Shown: positions 8,064 to 16,646 of the stretch, one piece after another
Layout of the letters: each line of letters starts with the position of its first letter
Position numbering within the stretch: position 1 is the first letter of the stretch
From: Oligoflexus tunisiensis
GTDB taxonomy: Bacteria; Bdellovibrionota_B; Oligoflexia; Oligoflexales; Oligoflexaceae
Direction: 5' to 3'
Length of the DNA: 64,000 bases
Assembly (NCBI RefSeq): GCF_001748245.1
Contig: NZ_BDFO01000001.1
Location: 915,345-979,344, forward strand
Position numbers and translations under genes: made by a program
The notes under the pieces: model-generated
What the model saw: only the letters and a program-made list of their open reading frames with translations
What the model was told of the DNA's origin: nothing
The model's database searches: none

Positions 8064-9204
8064 CAAGGCAGCCCGCTTTGACCCATTGCCGAATGGCTTG
8101 AATTGTTCCGCTGTCGATGGGCTTTAGGGTCAGCGGCATGCCGGTCACACCAGGCTGATAGTGGCCCTTCCATTCCTTCTGGCGAGCCTCCAGATGCTGC
8201 AGAAGACCTGTGGTCTGGCAGCTGTTATCCTGGGGCAAAAGATAGCGAAAGGCTGCGTCCGTGGGCTCGTAGCCCAATGTTGTTCTTTGCAATAAAAAGC
8301 CGATCTCTTTGGGCGCCTGAAAGAAGGCCTGAAAATTCTTCTGATCCTCCGGGTTGCTCGCATGACAATGCCGGCAGGCGCGGGAGAGAAGAGGCACGAT
8401 GACTTTCGGGTAGGTTTCCTGCGGCAGATAAAAGGCGGTCGTGGCCAGCCGGCCCTCCTGCTGAGGCAGATCGTCGGCGGCATGACTGAGATAATGATAG
8501 AGTTGGGTGATGTCCTTGCCTTGCAGTTGCGGAAAAGCGGGCATTTTATTCTGCAGCTGCGGCAGACGTCCCTGCACGGCGGCCGTCACATAATCCTGAC
8601 TCAAGAGGGGACGGCCGATGCGCAGGAGCGGCCCTGGCCCTTGCGTCTGATGACAGCTGACGCAATGGATTTGAAAGAGGGTCTGCCCGGAGGCAAATGT
8701 TCCCTGATCCCGCGGGGGAAGAGGGGCTTTCTGCAAAACATTTTTGCGACGTTCGATCAAACCCTGAATGCTGGCTTCGCTCAGGCGATACATGGACGTT
8801 GCGGGCTGAAATGGAAAACGGGAGACCGGTGCTGCAAGAAAAGCCCGGAGACCGTCACGGTTATATTTTTGAATCGTCTTCCTGTCGGTGCTTTTCACCG
8901 TGAATTCCAGACTGCGGATATTCAAATAGGTCTTCTTTTCCTTCATGGGGCGGGCGATGGATTCCTGCAAAAAAGGCTCGATCCCTGCGATCGGTTTATC
9001 ATGAACGAGATAAAAATGGCAGGCGTAGCACTGTAGATCCGCCGCCCGGGTGCCGATGCGATGTTGCGTAAATGCTTTTTCCAGGCGGGCGGGGGGTGTA
9101 TGGCAACCCTCACAGGCCGCCTCATCCCTTGGGGCTGAAACCCCGGCGCTGCTGAGTAAAGTCAGGCCGAAGAGCCAGGCGTGCATTTTTTTTGAGTTCA
9201 TCAT
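8029..9204 (-). CDS. periplasmic multi-haem c-type cytochrome
   Basis: A 391-residue exported protein (signal MMNSKK...LLSSAGVSA) with four CXXCH haem sites: CEGCH (31), CYACH (59), CVSCH (181) and CRHCH (277). The MPAF at 221, after the third site, is the usual distal Met of a class I cytochrome c domain; the first two sites are only 28 residues apart in a small di-haem-like segment. The C-terminus (SGTIQAIRQWVKAGC) resembles cytochrome domains of Planctomycete/myxobacterial type. Start ATG 9204 has GGGAGG five bases upstream. It is the last gene of the minus-strand run 14359-8029. The electron partner is unknown. Confidence 0.85.
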   Translation of the reverse strand: MMNSKKMHAWLFGLTLLSSAGVSAPRDEAACEGCHTPPARLEKAFTQHRIGTRAADLQCYACHFYLVHDKPIAGIEPFLQESIARPMKEKKTYLNIRSLEFTVKSTDRKTIQKYNRDGLRAFLAAPVSRFPFQPATSMYRLSEASIQGLIERRKNVLQKAPLPPRDQGTFASGQTLFQIHCVSCHQTQGPGPLLRIGRPLLSQDYVTAAVQGRLPQLQNKMPAFPQLQGKDITQLYHYLSHAADDLPQQEGRLATTAFYLPQETYPKVIVPLLSRACRHCHASNPEDQKNFQAFFQAPKEIGFLLQRTTLGYEPTDAAFRYLLPQDNSCQTTGLLQHLEARQKEWKGHYQPGVTGMPLTLKPIDSGTIQAIRQWVKAGCLVKGESRCKPCA

Positions 9205-9218
9205 GGTATCCTCCCGGA

Positions 9219-9797
9219 TCAAATCCAGGGTCGATGTTTGGCAATGTAGGCGGCGACCGCCTCCTGTTTCACAAGCTCCTTCAGCCGTACCTTGAGTTCC
9301 TCCTGCACTCCCTCATCGGTGATGGTGGAAACATCCTCGAGAGGCGTGATGCGGAATTCCGCGACAGGAACCTTCTCGAAGTAGAGGGCATTATCCTCGC
9401 TGAAGCAGTATTTATTCTTCAGTTCCTGCACGGGCACCGCATACTCCCGATTGGGATCAAGCCGGCATTTACGGTCCGAAAGATTCAAAAGGGAAACACC
9501 GGTGGCTTTGGCAGTAATGATGAAGGGATGCTGTTCCTCCACCAGTTTTTCCTGCATGGTGAGATAGGCATCGGGATGCGTTCCAAGGTACTCGCTGAGC
9601 AGTACTTCCTTCATCAGGACCAGTTTGATGCGCCGGTCGGTTTCCTCCACTCCGGTTTCTTTAATTTTGATTTTGTAGCGGGATTCAGCCTGCTGCACGA
9701 GAAAGGCTTCCTGGTCAAATGAGGCATAATGCCAGCCGAACCAGGCAGCAGGGGACGCAAGGAGGCAGAGAAGCATCACATACAGTGGCTTTTTCAT
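9219..9797 (-). CDS. exported or membrane-anchored protein of unknown family
   Basis: 192 residues with an N-terminal hydrophobic segment (MKKPLYVMLLCLLASPAAWFGW) that may be a signal peptide or a membrane anchor. The rest is charged and mixed alpha/beta with two cysteines (KCRL, KYCF) that could pair. The helical start (ESRYKIKIKETGVEETDRRIKLVLMKEVLL) recalls the linker of parvulin-type foldases, but no catalytic domain is present. It lies 14 bp before the cytochrome c start and 24 bp after a small lipoprotein, so it is part of the same transcription unit. Not recognised. Confidence 0.7.
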   Translation of the reverse strand: MKKPLYVMLLCLLASPAAWFGWHYASFDQEAFLVQQAESRYKIKIKETGVEETDRRIKLVLMKEVLLSEYLGTHPDAYLTMQEKLVEEQHPFIITAKATGVSLLNLSDRKCRLDPNREYAVPVQELKNKYCFSEDNALYFEKVPVAEFRITPLEDVSTITDEGVQEELKVRLKELVKQEAVAAYIAKHRPWI

Positions 9798-9821
9798 AAG
9801 TCTATCCTTGATGGAAAGGGA

Positions 9822-10067
9822 TCATTCCAGACAGTGTCTGGAATGATCCAGTAAGCTAAGAAAATCCTGACCCTTAAGCGTCTGCTCACGCCCAGCTCGC
9901 AGAAGCTCTTCATCCATGGTTTTGAGCTTATAGGCACACGTCATGGCGGGGGCGGCCTCGGGATTCTGACCCTTGTCCGATTTTCCGTTGCTGCTGCCAT
10001 CACAGCTCAGGGGGAGCAGCAGGGAAGTCCCTGTCATGAGGTGAAGGAGGAGTGGCGCCTTTTTCAT
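9822..10067 (-). CDS. small lipoprotein
   Basis: 81 residues with a lipoprotein signal peptide (MKKAPLLLHLMTGTSLLLPLSC; the cysteine follows LPLS), then a Ser/Gly/Asp-rich linker and a short helical region with two cysteines (MTCAYKL near residue 45 and HSRHCLE at the C-terminus). The start ATG overlaps the stop of the preceding gene by 4 bp, showing translational coupling. No family recognised. Acidic residues after the cysteine make retention in the inner membrane possible, but sorting rules in this lineage are not established. Confidence 0.7.
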   Translation of the reverse strand: MKKAPLLLHLMTGTSLLLPLSCDGSSNGKSDKGQNPEAAPAMTCAYKLKTMDEELLRAGREQTLKGQDFLSLLDHSRHCLE

Positions 10068-11146
10068 TCGAAGAGATCTCCATTGATGATGCGTGATCGG
10101 AGTTCCTGGGTCAGGGTCCTGGCTATCGCCTGGCGCATGCGTGTATTGTGCCGGGCCACTTCATTGCGCAGAACTCTTTCATAGACAGGGTTCAGGCCCT
10201 GCTGCATCTCCACACTGACGAGCTGGAGCAACGGGACCTCCACCGCAACATCGCGGATGTCGAGGACGGCTTCCGCCGTGAACGTCAAGGTGAAATTCAC
10301 CAGCATATTCAGCTCGACCAGTTTCACCTGCATCCGTGCGGTGAGGTTCGCCCGGGACCCATCCTGGGCACCTATGGAATAACGATCATTGCCAAGAGCA
10401 TGCAGCTGAATATTGTCCTGAATCCAGCAGGCCTGGCTGTGAGTTGATTGCAGTGTGACGCTTTGAAAGCCCAGGGACACCTTGCCCGACATGAAATCGT
10501 CAAGGGTCAGACAGTATTCCGTCGAGAGTCGCTCCAGCCAGAGCATGGGATAGTTGTCCGGCAGAGTCTGGCGGATGTGGCTCGATTGAATAAACAGCGG
10601 AATCTGACCGTGCACAATTGTGTTTTGAAAAGGATAGGACAGGTTCAGGTAGCCGTTGATGCCGATGCTGGACTGCAGAAGGTTTTTGAAGGCTGGCATG
10701 ACATCAGGGCTCACCTCGAGATTGTAGTAGATAATATCGCTCTGATTGACAGCGTTATCGGGCGCAACACTGTAGCGAATTTTGCCAAGCAGAAATTCAT
10801 CCTCCCAGGTTGCGCCCAGAAACAGGCTGGCTTCGCTCAACTGATGCGGAATGGGGACCATGATCGTGCCCGGGTTTTTCAGCTTGTATTGGGCCAGGGT
10901 CTGGTCATCATACTGCGGAGCCAGAATGAAATAAAACGACGATCCATTCTGATAAATGTTGTTCCGATAGATGGTCCAGGCGCGGGGGACCATGTAAACC
11001 AGATGCGGATCCTCCGTGGTAAAGCCGGCGATTTCACCCGTCCCGGACGCAATCGGCTGTCTGATTTCCACAAACGAGGCCCATGCCGCGGAGGAACCCA
11101 GCGCCACCATCACGTAAAAGAAAGCGAAAGCAAGCCTGTGTTTCAT
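10064..11146 (-). CDS. secreted beta-rich protein, paralog 3 of a tandem family
   Basis: 360 residues with a signal peptide ending SSAAWA. Near the mature N-terminus PHLVYMVPRAW is followed by YFILAPQYDDQTLAQYKLKN, then alternating hydrophobic strands typical of beta-sandwich folds and a basic helical C-terminus. The same order (VYxxP, a strand with Phe/Tyr, then a D-x-x-x-x-x-L-K helix) occurs in the two upstream genes, so I read the three as diverged paralogs. The start overlaps the upstream stop by 4 bp (ATGA) and the stop overlaps the small lipoprotein start. No known domain recognised. Probably periplasmic or surface exposed. Confidence 0.75.
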   Translation of the reverse strand: MKHRLAFAFFYVMVALGSSAAWASFVEIRQPIASGTGEIAGFTTEDPHLVYMVPRAWTIYRNNIYQNGSSFYFILAPQYDDQTLAQYKLKNPGTIMVPIPHQLSEASLFLGATWEDEFLLGKIRYSVAPDNAVNQSDIIYYNLEVSPDVMPAFKNLLQSSIGINGYLNLSYPFQNTIVHGQIPLFIQSSHIRQTLPDNYPMLWLERLSTEYCLTLDDFMSGKVSLGFQSVTLQSTHSQACWIQDNIQLHALGNDRYSIGAQDGSRANLTARMQVKLVELNMLVNFTLTFTAEAVLDIRDVAVEVPLLQLVSVEMQQGLNPVYERVLRNEVARHNTRMRQAIARTLTQELRSRIINGDLFE

Positions 11147-12000
11147 AGATCGATCACCACCCTGGCAGGACCGGTGAGGGTCAGTTGTGTATTCACTGCG
11201 TCCCTGCGCAGCGTATAGCGATTGTTTTTCACCACAAAGTAACGAGTCAAAAGCTCGTTGGCACCCGCGGTGGTCACGTATTGCAGAACCCTGGCAAAGC
11301 TGGCGTCGTCGAGTGTGGAGAACGAACTTCCCAGTGCGACGAGAGCCGTTTCACGAGATACATCCACCAAAAGGTCAGCCTTGTCCGGCTCACGCAGGTA
11401 GTTGAACGATGGGGACAGATTCAGAACGGTTTCCTGCGCGGCGGTCACGTTCAAGGTAAAGGAGGCGAGACCACGATCGATCAGCTCACCGTTTTCAGCC
11501 AGAGCGGTCATGGCTGCCTTGGTGGCCGCATCGCCGGGTTTGATCGCAATCTTCACTTTGCAAAGGAAAGCCTGGGTCGAAGAGATCAGTCCCGTTTTCT
11601 TCCAGACGTCGTCGATTTGCATCAGGTAGGGAAACTCGGGCGTTGCCGGACGGCTGACCCTGCAGTGTTCCAGGGCTTCGACCTCGGTTCGCAGAAAACC
11701 CGCATCAGCCCATTCCGGCTTCAGGCGGCGGACTTCGTCCAGATCGGTTCCGGTAGGAAAGGCCACGCTGGCCTCATAGACGTTGTAGACCACTCCTTGA
11801 ATGGTTGCGATTGTTCCGGTGTCCCGCAGACTTTCCTGAGTCTGAGGCACGTAATAGACCGTGCGGCCGCCGATTTCCGGTTTGGTGAAGAATAAACCCA
11901 AATCCTTTTTATGGAAATAATCTGAGACATTGAGCTCCAGAGCGAGTGCCGGCACGCTCCATAAGCTCGACAGAATGGTGAGGCAGGTTAAAGTTCGCAA
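11143..12000 (-). CDS. secreted protein, paralog 2 of a tandem family
   Basis: 285 residues with signal peptide MRTLTCLTILSSLWSVPALA. After GGRTVYYVPQTQESL it shows YNVYEASVAFPTGTDLDEVRRLKPEW, the counterpart of segments in the neighbouring paralogs. It is the shortest of the three, lacking most of the C-terminal third, and has cysteines in EHCRVSR and AFLCKVKI that could form a disulphide. It is coupled to the downstream paralog by an ATGA overlap and is 81 bp from the upstream one. Function unknown; export is well supported, family membership is by eye. Confidence 0.72.
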   Translation of the reverse strand: MRTLTCLTILSSLWSVPALALELNVSDYFHKKDLGLFFTKPEIGGRTVYYVPQTQESLRDTGTIATIQGVVYNVYEASVAFPTGTDLDEVRRLKPEWADAGFLRTEVEALEHCRVSRPATPEFPYLMQIDDVWKKTGLISSTQAFLCKVKIAIKPGDAATKAAMTALAENGELIDRGLASFTLNVTAAQETVLNLSPSFNYLREPDKADLLVDVSRETALVALGSSFSTLDDASFARVLQYVTTAGANELLTRYFVVKNNRYTLRRDAVNTQLTLTGPARVVIDL

Positions 12001-12081
12001 GGTGTGTATCCTTTATGCTGTCATGAATTTCAGGGAAAATTCCCGCTGCGCAATGCAGCGGGAAGAAAAGCTCAAACCAAA

Positions 12082-13404
12082 TCAGGTAAACCAGCCGTCA
12101 TCTGTTTCTTCCTCGACCGTTTCTTCATCCGTACGTTCGAGCAACTCGATGGGTGGTGTTTCGCCTTTCCAGAAACCCACACATTCTGCTGTCCCGTTGT
12201 AGCGTTTGACCTCGCCGGTTTTGGCGTTGGTGTTCACGCAGGCGGCAATGCCCGGTATGGTTGTTGATTTGATCACAGCGGCTCCCACGGTTTTTCTTTC
12301 CAGGGTGACGTTGACATCCTCCTCGTACTTCTTGCGATCGGCGCGGAAGACGAAGTTGTAGTTCACGTTCTTGTCCACACTGGCTGTTGGATATTTTTCC
12401 AGCATTTTCCGTTCGAAATCGAGGCGCAGGCCTTCAATGGCGTTGTGGATATAGTTGATGTCTTCGTTATAGGTCTTCGCAAGCTGCTTCAGATCGTCGG
12501 TCGAATAGTTCTCAGGAAGTTTGAACAGGTTTTGTTTGGCTTCGCCACGCTGGTTGGTATAGGACACCTTGATGGAGCAGGCCCCACCGTTCAAACTTTC
12601 ATAGCTGCCATCCGGTTTCTGGGCGCAGAGAGCTTCCCGCTTGAAGAAGTCGCTGACCTGGATGTCGAGGCAGTTGCTGAAATGGATGGCCGCAAAGGCC
12701 TCATAGCTTTCCGACAGCTTCTTGTAGTTGACATCGATCTTGGCCGTATAGGCGGGGAATGCCGCCTGGTAGTTCGCTTCCATGTTGAAGGAAATACCGT
12801 TACCGCCAATCAGAAGTTTCTGATAAAGATCGACGCCATCACCGGTCAGAATCAGCTGAACATTGTACAGCTGTCCGAGCGTTGGACCTTTCGGAGCCAG
12901 GTTGGAGCGAATGACGAAGTTGGAGCAGACCTTGACGGTTTCACCGGAAATGGGATCGGTGACCTCGCCGCAGATTCCCTCCTGTTTGCCATCATCAAAA
13001 CTGTTGAGCGAGAGGGTCCCGCTGGTGGATTCAAAGGGAATCGGAGCGATCGCCCAGCCCACGCTTTCCACACCATTTTTTAGGCGGGTGAAATCGCCTT
13101 TATCCACGGCGAAGTCAAAGGCCGCGTTCAAAACTCCATAACGCACGCCCTCGCGATTCACCTCGGCCAGTGAGAGGAAGGGCTGCCCGCTTTGATTCGC
13201 GAGAACGCCATACCGTGGGGCCACATAGACAATCTTTGCCGTGTTGTCACGCAGGAGGAGATAGCCCTGCAGGCCATCGGGAATGGCCCGGAGCACCTCA
13301 GGAGGGAGAGGATCGGTCGATGGATCGGCTGGGATCGCATGGGCTGCGGTGCCGATTAAAGAGGAAAGGGCGGTTGCCGTTAAAATGCTCTTTATCTGTT
13401 TCAT
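12082..13404 (-). CDS. secreted protein, paralog 1 of a tandem family, with acidic tail
   Basis: 440 residues with signal peptide ending GTAAHA. The shared block is AKIVYVAPRYGVL followed by VRYGVLNAAFDFAVDKGDFTRLKNG. A central region contains paired cysteines (GICGEVT, VCSNFV) and LTGDGVDLYQKLLIGG; a helical segment (about 300-350) precedes a beta-rich end with ACVNT and AECVGFW. The C-terminus is strikingly acidic (ERTDEETVEEETDDGW). A 244-bp gap upstream, the largest in this block, may hold a promoter for the 13404-8029 genes. No known domain recognised. Likely periplasmic or surface protein. Confidence 0.75.
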   Translation of the reverse strand: MKQIKSILTATALSSLIGTAAHAIPADPSTDPLPPEVLRAIPDGLQGYLLLRDNTAKIVYVAPRYGVLANQSGQPFLSLAEVNREGVRYGVLNAAFDFAVDKGDFTRLKNGVESVGWAIAPIPFESTSGTLSLNSFDDGKQEGICGEVTDPISGETVKVCSNFVIRSNLAPKGPTLGQLYNVQLILTGDGVDLYQKLLIGGNGISFNMEANYQAAFPAYTAKIDVNYKKLSESYEAFAAIHFSNCLDIQVSDFFKREALCAQKPDGSYESLNGGACSIKVSYTNQRGEAKQNLFKLPENYSTDDLKQLAKTYNEDINYIHNAIEGLRLDFERKMLEKYPTASVDKNVNYNFVFRADRKKYEEDVNVTLERKTVGAAVIKSTTIPGIAACVNTNAKTGEVKRYNGTAECVGFWKGETPPIELLERTDEETVEEETDDGWFT

Positions 13405-13648
13405 GCACGATTCCTGTGTTGATGAAGTGGAACGGATAAAAAATGAACTGCTGATTTTTTGAATAGCCTCCTTTCGCTCATGAGTTTCGAAGTCCCTGAC
13501 CTGTAGACTGGCGGGAGGAGATTTTTTTTGCCTGGTGGAAAAAATATTTTCAGCTGATGGAGAGGCACTGGGAAAGTTATGCAGACGGAGGCGGGGGGAG
13601 CCGGGCGCGTCTCAGGTCTTGAAACACGCCCCTAACGGAATGTCTTGC

Positions 13649-14359
13649 TTATAATAGAGTGATACGCACGGGCCTGGAGAGAAAGGTTTCTGACAGTTGA
13701 ATGCGGTCATTCGATAGATTGGGATGGGATTCTCGTCTGATCTGCAGGCTCAGTTCGCGATCCTTGGGAAAACGGCCCAGCTGCTCGCGACTGAACACGA
13801 GGCTGAGGTGGCCTTTCGAATGCAGGCACTCCTGAATGATGGGATCGGTCGCCGATTCCACCGCGGGTTCGTATTTCAGGCAAAGGGTCAATTCATCGGT
13901 GCCCACGAGAGGGTCACCCTGCATCAGAACGGCAAGTTCGCGATCGCTACGGACCTGATCTCCCTCCTGTGGAATTTTGATAGCGGTGCGGGCTGGCACC
14001 CGGGCTGGAATGGTAAAGACCTCGCCATCGTTGTTCACGTAACGGAATTCCATCGGCATGTGAGGGGGACGCGCCATCTGCATTTCGAGATGATACATGG
14101 CAGCGCTGGCCAGGTCGATGGAGGTCATCGGCGTGCCGTTGAATGCGATCGAGCTGCCATCGGTCAATTTCAGGCTGGTACCGAGAGGATTCTCATAACG
14201 AAACGAGGCCAACGCCTTGAGTTGCGCTGTGGCCTCCGTGTAGGTCAATTCATACGACTGTTCAATCGTGCTCTGTCTGACGTCTTCCGATCGACCCGTG
14301 CCGCATGCTGTGAGTCCGAGGAGTGGCAAAAGAAGCAGGGACAGTGTTTGATGTCGCAT
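13649..14359 (-). CDS. lipoprotein of unknown family
   Basis: 236 residues with an excellent lipobox (LLLPLLGLTAC, Cys at 19). The mature part is mixed; SLKLTDGSSIAFNGTPMTSIDLASAAMYHLEM suggests a small beta domain, and MEFRYVNNDGEVFTIPARVP looks like a beta-sandwich strand pair. Two cysteines (LCLKYEP, ECLHSKG) may pair. It lies between the aryl-polyene minus arm (134 bp upstream) and the secreted-paralog run (244 bp downstream), on the same strand as both. An outer-membrane accessory role for either group is possible but not shown. Confidence 0.7.
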   Translation of the reverse strand: MRHQTLSLLLLPLLGLTACGTGRSEDVRQSTIEQSYELTYTEATAQLKALASFRYENPLGTSLKLTDGSSIAFNGTPMTSIDLASAAMYHLEMQMARPPHMPMEFRYVNNDGEVFTIPARVPARTAIKIPQEGDQVRSDRELAVLMQGDPLVGTDELTLCLKYEPAVESATDPIIQECLHSKGHLSLVFSREQLGRFPKDRELSLQIRRESHPNLSNDRIQLSETFLSRPVRITLL

Positions 14360-14493
14360 GGTGTGTCTCCGAAAGCCGATGGAACGTGTCTGGCTTTTTT
14401 GCTATCGCAAGTCCTGTGCCGCAGCATTTTAGGTCATAATGACTTAAACGGGCCGATTTTTCAGGCCCTGGAGGGACGCTGAATGGCGAAAAT

Positions 14494-14817
14494 TTATTGC
14501 AGCTGTGTCGAAGAGTTCACAGCTATTTTCAATGTGCCTGTGGAGTATATCCGGTCGGAGTTAAGAATTTGCCAGGTCACCATTTGATCCTGTCGCTTGA
14601 TGGCCACATGAATGGTGGTGCCCGGAACGATAGGCGCAGGGAATTTGGCTTTGCTTATTTCCACGGCGGTGAGTGGTTGATTGCAGTGCTTCTGTAAGAG
14701 ATCAAGCACGAGATCGATCTGCGCCACAGCGGGAAAAATCGGATGGCCGGGAAAATGCCCGGCGAAGCAGGGATGATCGGCTGCGATCACAATGTCCTTA
14801 GCAGTAAAGTCCACCAT
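14494..14817 (-). CDS. hotdog-fold 3-hydroxyacyl-ACP dehydratase (ApeI/FabZ-like)
   Basis: 107 residues, a compact hotdog protein with the FabA/FabZ-type motif HPCFAGHFPGHPIFPAVAQIDLV: the catalytic His precedes GHFPG and the downstream Gln caps the helix. In aryl-polyene assembly the dehydratase removes water from each 3-hydroxy intermediate to give the conjugated double bonds. It overlaps the upstream ketoreductase gene by 20 bp, so it is translationally coupled, and is the last biosynthetic gene of the minus-strand arm. It is distinct from the second hotdog protein two genes upstream. Confidence 0.82.
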   Translation of the reverse strand: MVDFTAKDIVIAADHPCFAGHFPGHPIFPAVAQIDLVLDLLQKHCNQPLTAVEISKAKFPAPIVPGTTIHVAIKRQDQMVTWQILNSDRIYSTGTLKIAVNSSTQLQ

Positions 14818-15520
14818 TCACCTGAATCGTTGTGCCATTGATATAGGAACTCGCATCCGAAGCCAAAAATCCGACCACCTGGGCCACTTCCTCGGGTTCT
14901 CCAATGCGGCCGATAGGAATGGTTTTCAGTTGTTCGGGACCTACCAGATCCTCGGTCATATCCGTGGCGATCCATCCCGGGCTCACCGTGTTGACCAGCA
15001 CTCCTTTGCGCGCCACCTCGCGGGCCAGGGATTTGCTGGCGGCGATCAGGGCGCCCTTGGCCGCAGCGTAGTTGGTCTGACCTGCCTGACCGGTTTCACC
15101 GGCGAGGCTGGCGAGCAGAATAATGCGGCCCCAGCGTTGCTGAATCATGTGCGGGAGAAAAGCCTTGTTCAGATGATAAAAGGAATTCAAAGCCAGCTGA
15201 ATGGGCTCAAAAAAAGCCTTTTCCTCAAGGAAATAGAAGAGGCCATCCGCCTTGGTCGCGGCGTTGTGAATGACGATATCATAGCCGGGCTGCCAGTCGA
15301 GGGCATGTTTCAGGCAGACCTCGATCGAGGCCGGATCATTTAAATTGAGTGCGAAGGCTTTCACCTGGTCCCTCCGCTGCAGGTCACCCATGAGGCGCAG
15401 AGAGGCTTCCGCTCCCTGATGGTAGGTGAAGGCCACACAATGATCCGGCAGAGCTGCGAAGTGCCGAACGAGAGCTGCGCCGATGCCGCGATTGCCGCCG
15501 GTGATAAAAACGCGTTTCAT
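14798..15520 (-). CDS. 3-oxoacyl-ACP reductase, SDR family (ApeQ/FabG-like)
   Basis: 240 residues, a complete short-chain reductase: NADP-binding TGGNRGIG (7-14), HNAATK (85-90), and the Ser138-Tyr151-Lys155 triad in LLASLAGETG and NYAAAKGA, then VSPGWIATDM and the C-terminal SSYINGTTIQVNGG. It reduces the 3-keto group on the ACP-bound chain. Its start shares the ATGA overlap with the upstream dehydratase. Position between two hotdog dehydratases supports a role in aryl-polyene synthesis and not in general fatty-acid synthesis. Confidence 0.9.
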   Translation of the reverse strand: MKRVFITGGNRGIGAALVRHFAALPDHCVAFTYHQGAEASLRLMGDLQRRDQVKAFALNLNDPASIEVCLKHALDWQPGYDIVIHNAATKADGLFYFLEEKAFFEPIQLALNSFYHLNKAFLPHMIQQRWGRIILLASLAGETGQAGQTNYAAAKGALIAASKSLAREVARKGVLVNTVSPGWIATDMTEDLVGPEQLKTIPIGRIGEPEEVAQVVGFLASDASSYINGTTIQVNGGLYC

Positions 15521-15951
15521 GACATGGAACTCCGGGTCTCCTGATAAAAACTCATCAGCGAACGTGCGACCGTTTCCCCGCGATATTCGAGAGTGATGCT
15601 CGCCTGGCTGATGGCCTCGACTTCGGTTTCAATGGTGACCTCGGCAAGCACGGCATCACCGGGGGCGAGGGCCGGTCTTTGGAGAAGCACCCATTCGCGG
15701 ATGGACAACAAAAATCCCGGTGTGCTGGCATCATGATCCCCGCCGCGGAGCGCCCCACAAACCGTGGCGGCAGCCTGGGCCATGATTTCCAGCAGCCAGT
15801 GATAGCGAAAGCGTTCGCTTTCATTCCAATAGGGTTTGCCGCTGGTCAGAACGCTGCTCACGCGACCTTTTTTTTTCCCACGGTCCAGATCGATCAGATC
15901 ATCCACAAGAAGCATGTATCCCTGATGCGGGATCAAGGTATCGGGAGCCAT
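15517..15951 (-). CDS. hotdog-fold dehydratase (ApeP-like)
   Basis: 144 residues. The start TLIPHQGYMLLVDDLIDLD (PH-x-G-x-M-L-x-L/V-D) and the central FRYHWLLEIMAQAAA (E-x-M-A-Q) are typical of the second dehydratase of aryl-polyene clusters, also annotated as 3-hydroxylacyl-ACP dehydratase. In known clusters two hotdog proteins work together, and here they flank the ketoreductase. The gene overlaps its neighbours on both sides (19 bp upstream, 4 bp downstream), which shows tight coupling. Confidence 0.85.
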   Translation of the reverse strand: MAPDTLIPHQGYMLLVDDLIDLDRGKKKGRVSSVLTSGKPYWNESERFRYHWLLEIMAQAAATVCGALRGGDHDASTPGFLLSIREWVLLQRPALAPGDAVLAEVTIETEVEAISQASITLEYRGETVARSLMSFYQETRSSMS

Positions 15952-16646
15952 TGCGTTACCAAACTTTCTCCTGAAAGGGAGCGGACCAGACGGGCCGCAG
16001 CAGGAAGTCCCTGGTTCAGGAGCCAGGGTGGAATCCTTGATTCATCTTCAGTATAAATTTCCGGCGAGGCGCTGCTGAAATCCTCCAGCGATCCATCCCG
16101 ACAAAAATCGAGCACCCGCAGGGCATGATCCGGGTCGCAGCTCAAAAGCAGGATTTCCGCCTGAGCCCGATGGGCTCCGGTCTGATCCAAATACTCGTGC
16201 GCATGAATCACGAAGCTCAAGGCGTCCAGCCCGTGTGTCATGCGCAGCTGGGCCAGCTGCAGACAGTTATCCGCGGATAAAAAACCACCGGACAGGGCAT
16301 AGCAGGGATGGCGAATGCCATGGGTCATGGACAGGTAGGCGAGCGCTGCATTCTGCACGGAATGCTGAAATTCCTTGGGGGAAACCGGCAGGTCTGCATC
16401 GGCAATCGCGCGCGTGACCTGCAGCATTGCCCCGAGTTCCCCGAAGCCGCTTGAATAAAAAATCGGTGCCTTGCACTCGCGGGCCTTGATCATCCCGTCC
16501 GGAGCCTGCGCCTCAAGGGCCGCAAAGGCCTGAACCACCGCTTTTTGCAGCGCGGTCATGCGTCGGAAAAAAGGTGACGCGAGACGCAGCTGGCTTTCAG
16601 GTGTCCAGGATTCCGAGTGAGCTACCAGCAGATGGACCTTGTTCAT
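15933..16646 (-). CDS. ketosynthase-like partner (chain-length-factor-like, ApeC type)
   Basis: 237 residues starting at ATG 16646, which overlaps the upstream ketosynthase stop by 4 bp. The open frame extends further upstream, but only as antisense-like reading of the ketosynthase gene. The protein resembles the small beta-ketoacyl-synthase N-terminal-like family: FYSSGFGELGAMLQ, then FQHSVQNAALAYLSMTHGI and CYALSGGFLSADNCLQLA. The position of the active-site Cys is Ser/Gly (ALSGGF), so it probably cannot condense. By analogy with ApeO-ApeC pairs it likely forms a heterodimer with the adjacent ketosynthase. That pairing is inference. Confidence 0.8.
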   Translation of the reverse strand: MNKVHLLVAHSESWTPESQLRLASPFFRRMTALQKAVVQAFAALEAQAPDGMIKARECKAPIFYSSGFGELGAMLQVTRAIADADLPVSPKEFQHSVQNAALAYLSMTHGIRHPCYALSGGFLSADNCLQLAQLRMTHGLDALSFVIHAHEYLDQTGAHRAQAEILLLSCDPDHALRVLDFCRDGSLEDFSSASPEIYTEDESRIPPWLLNQGLPAAARLVRSLSGESLVTQWLPIP

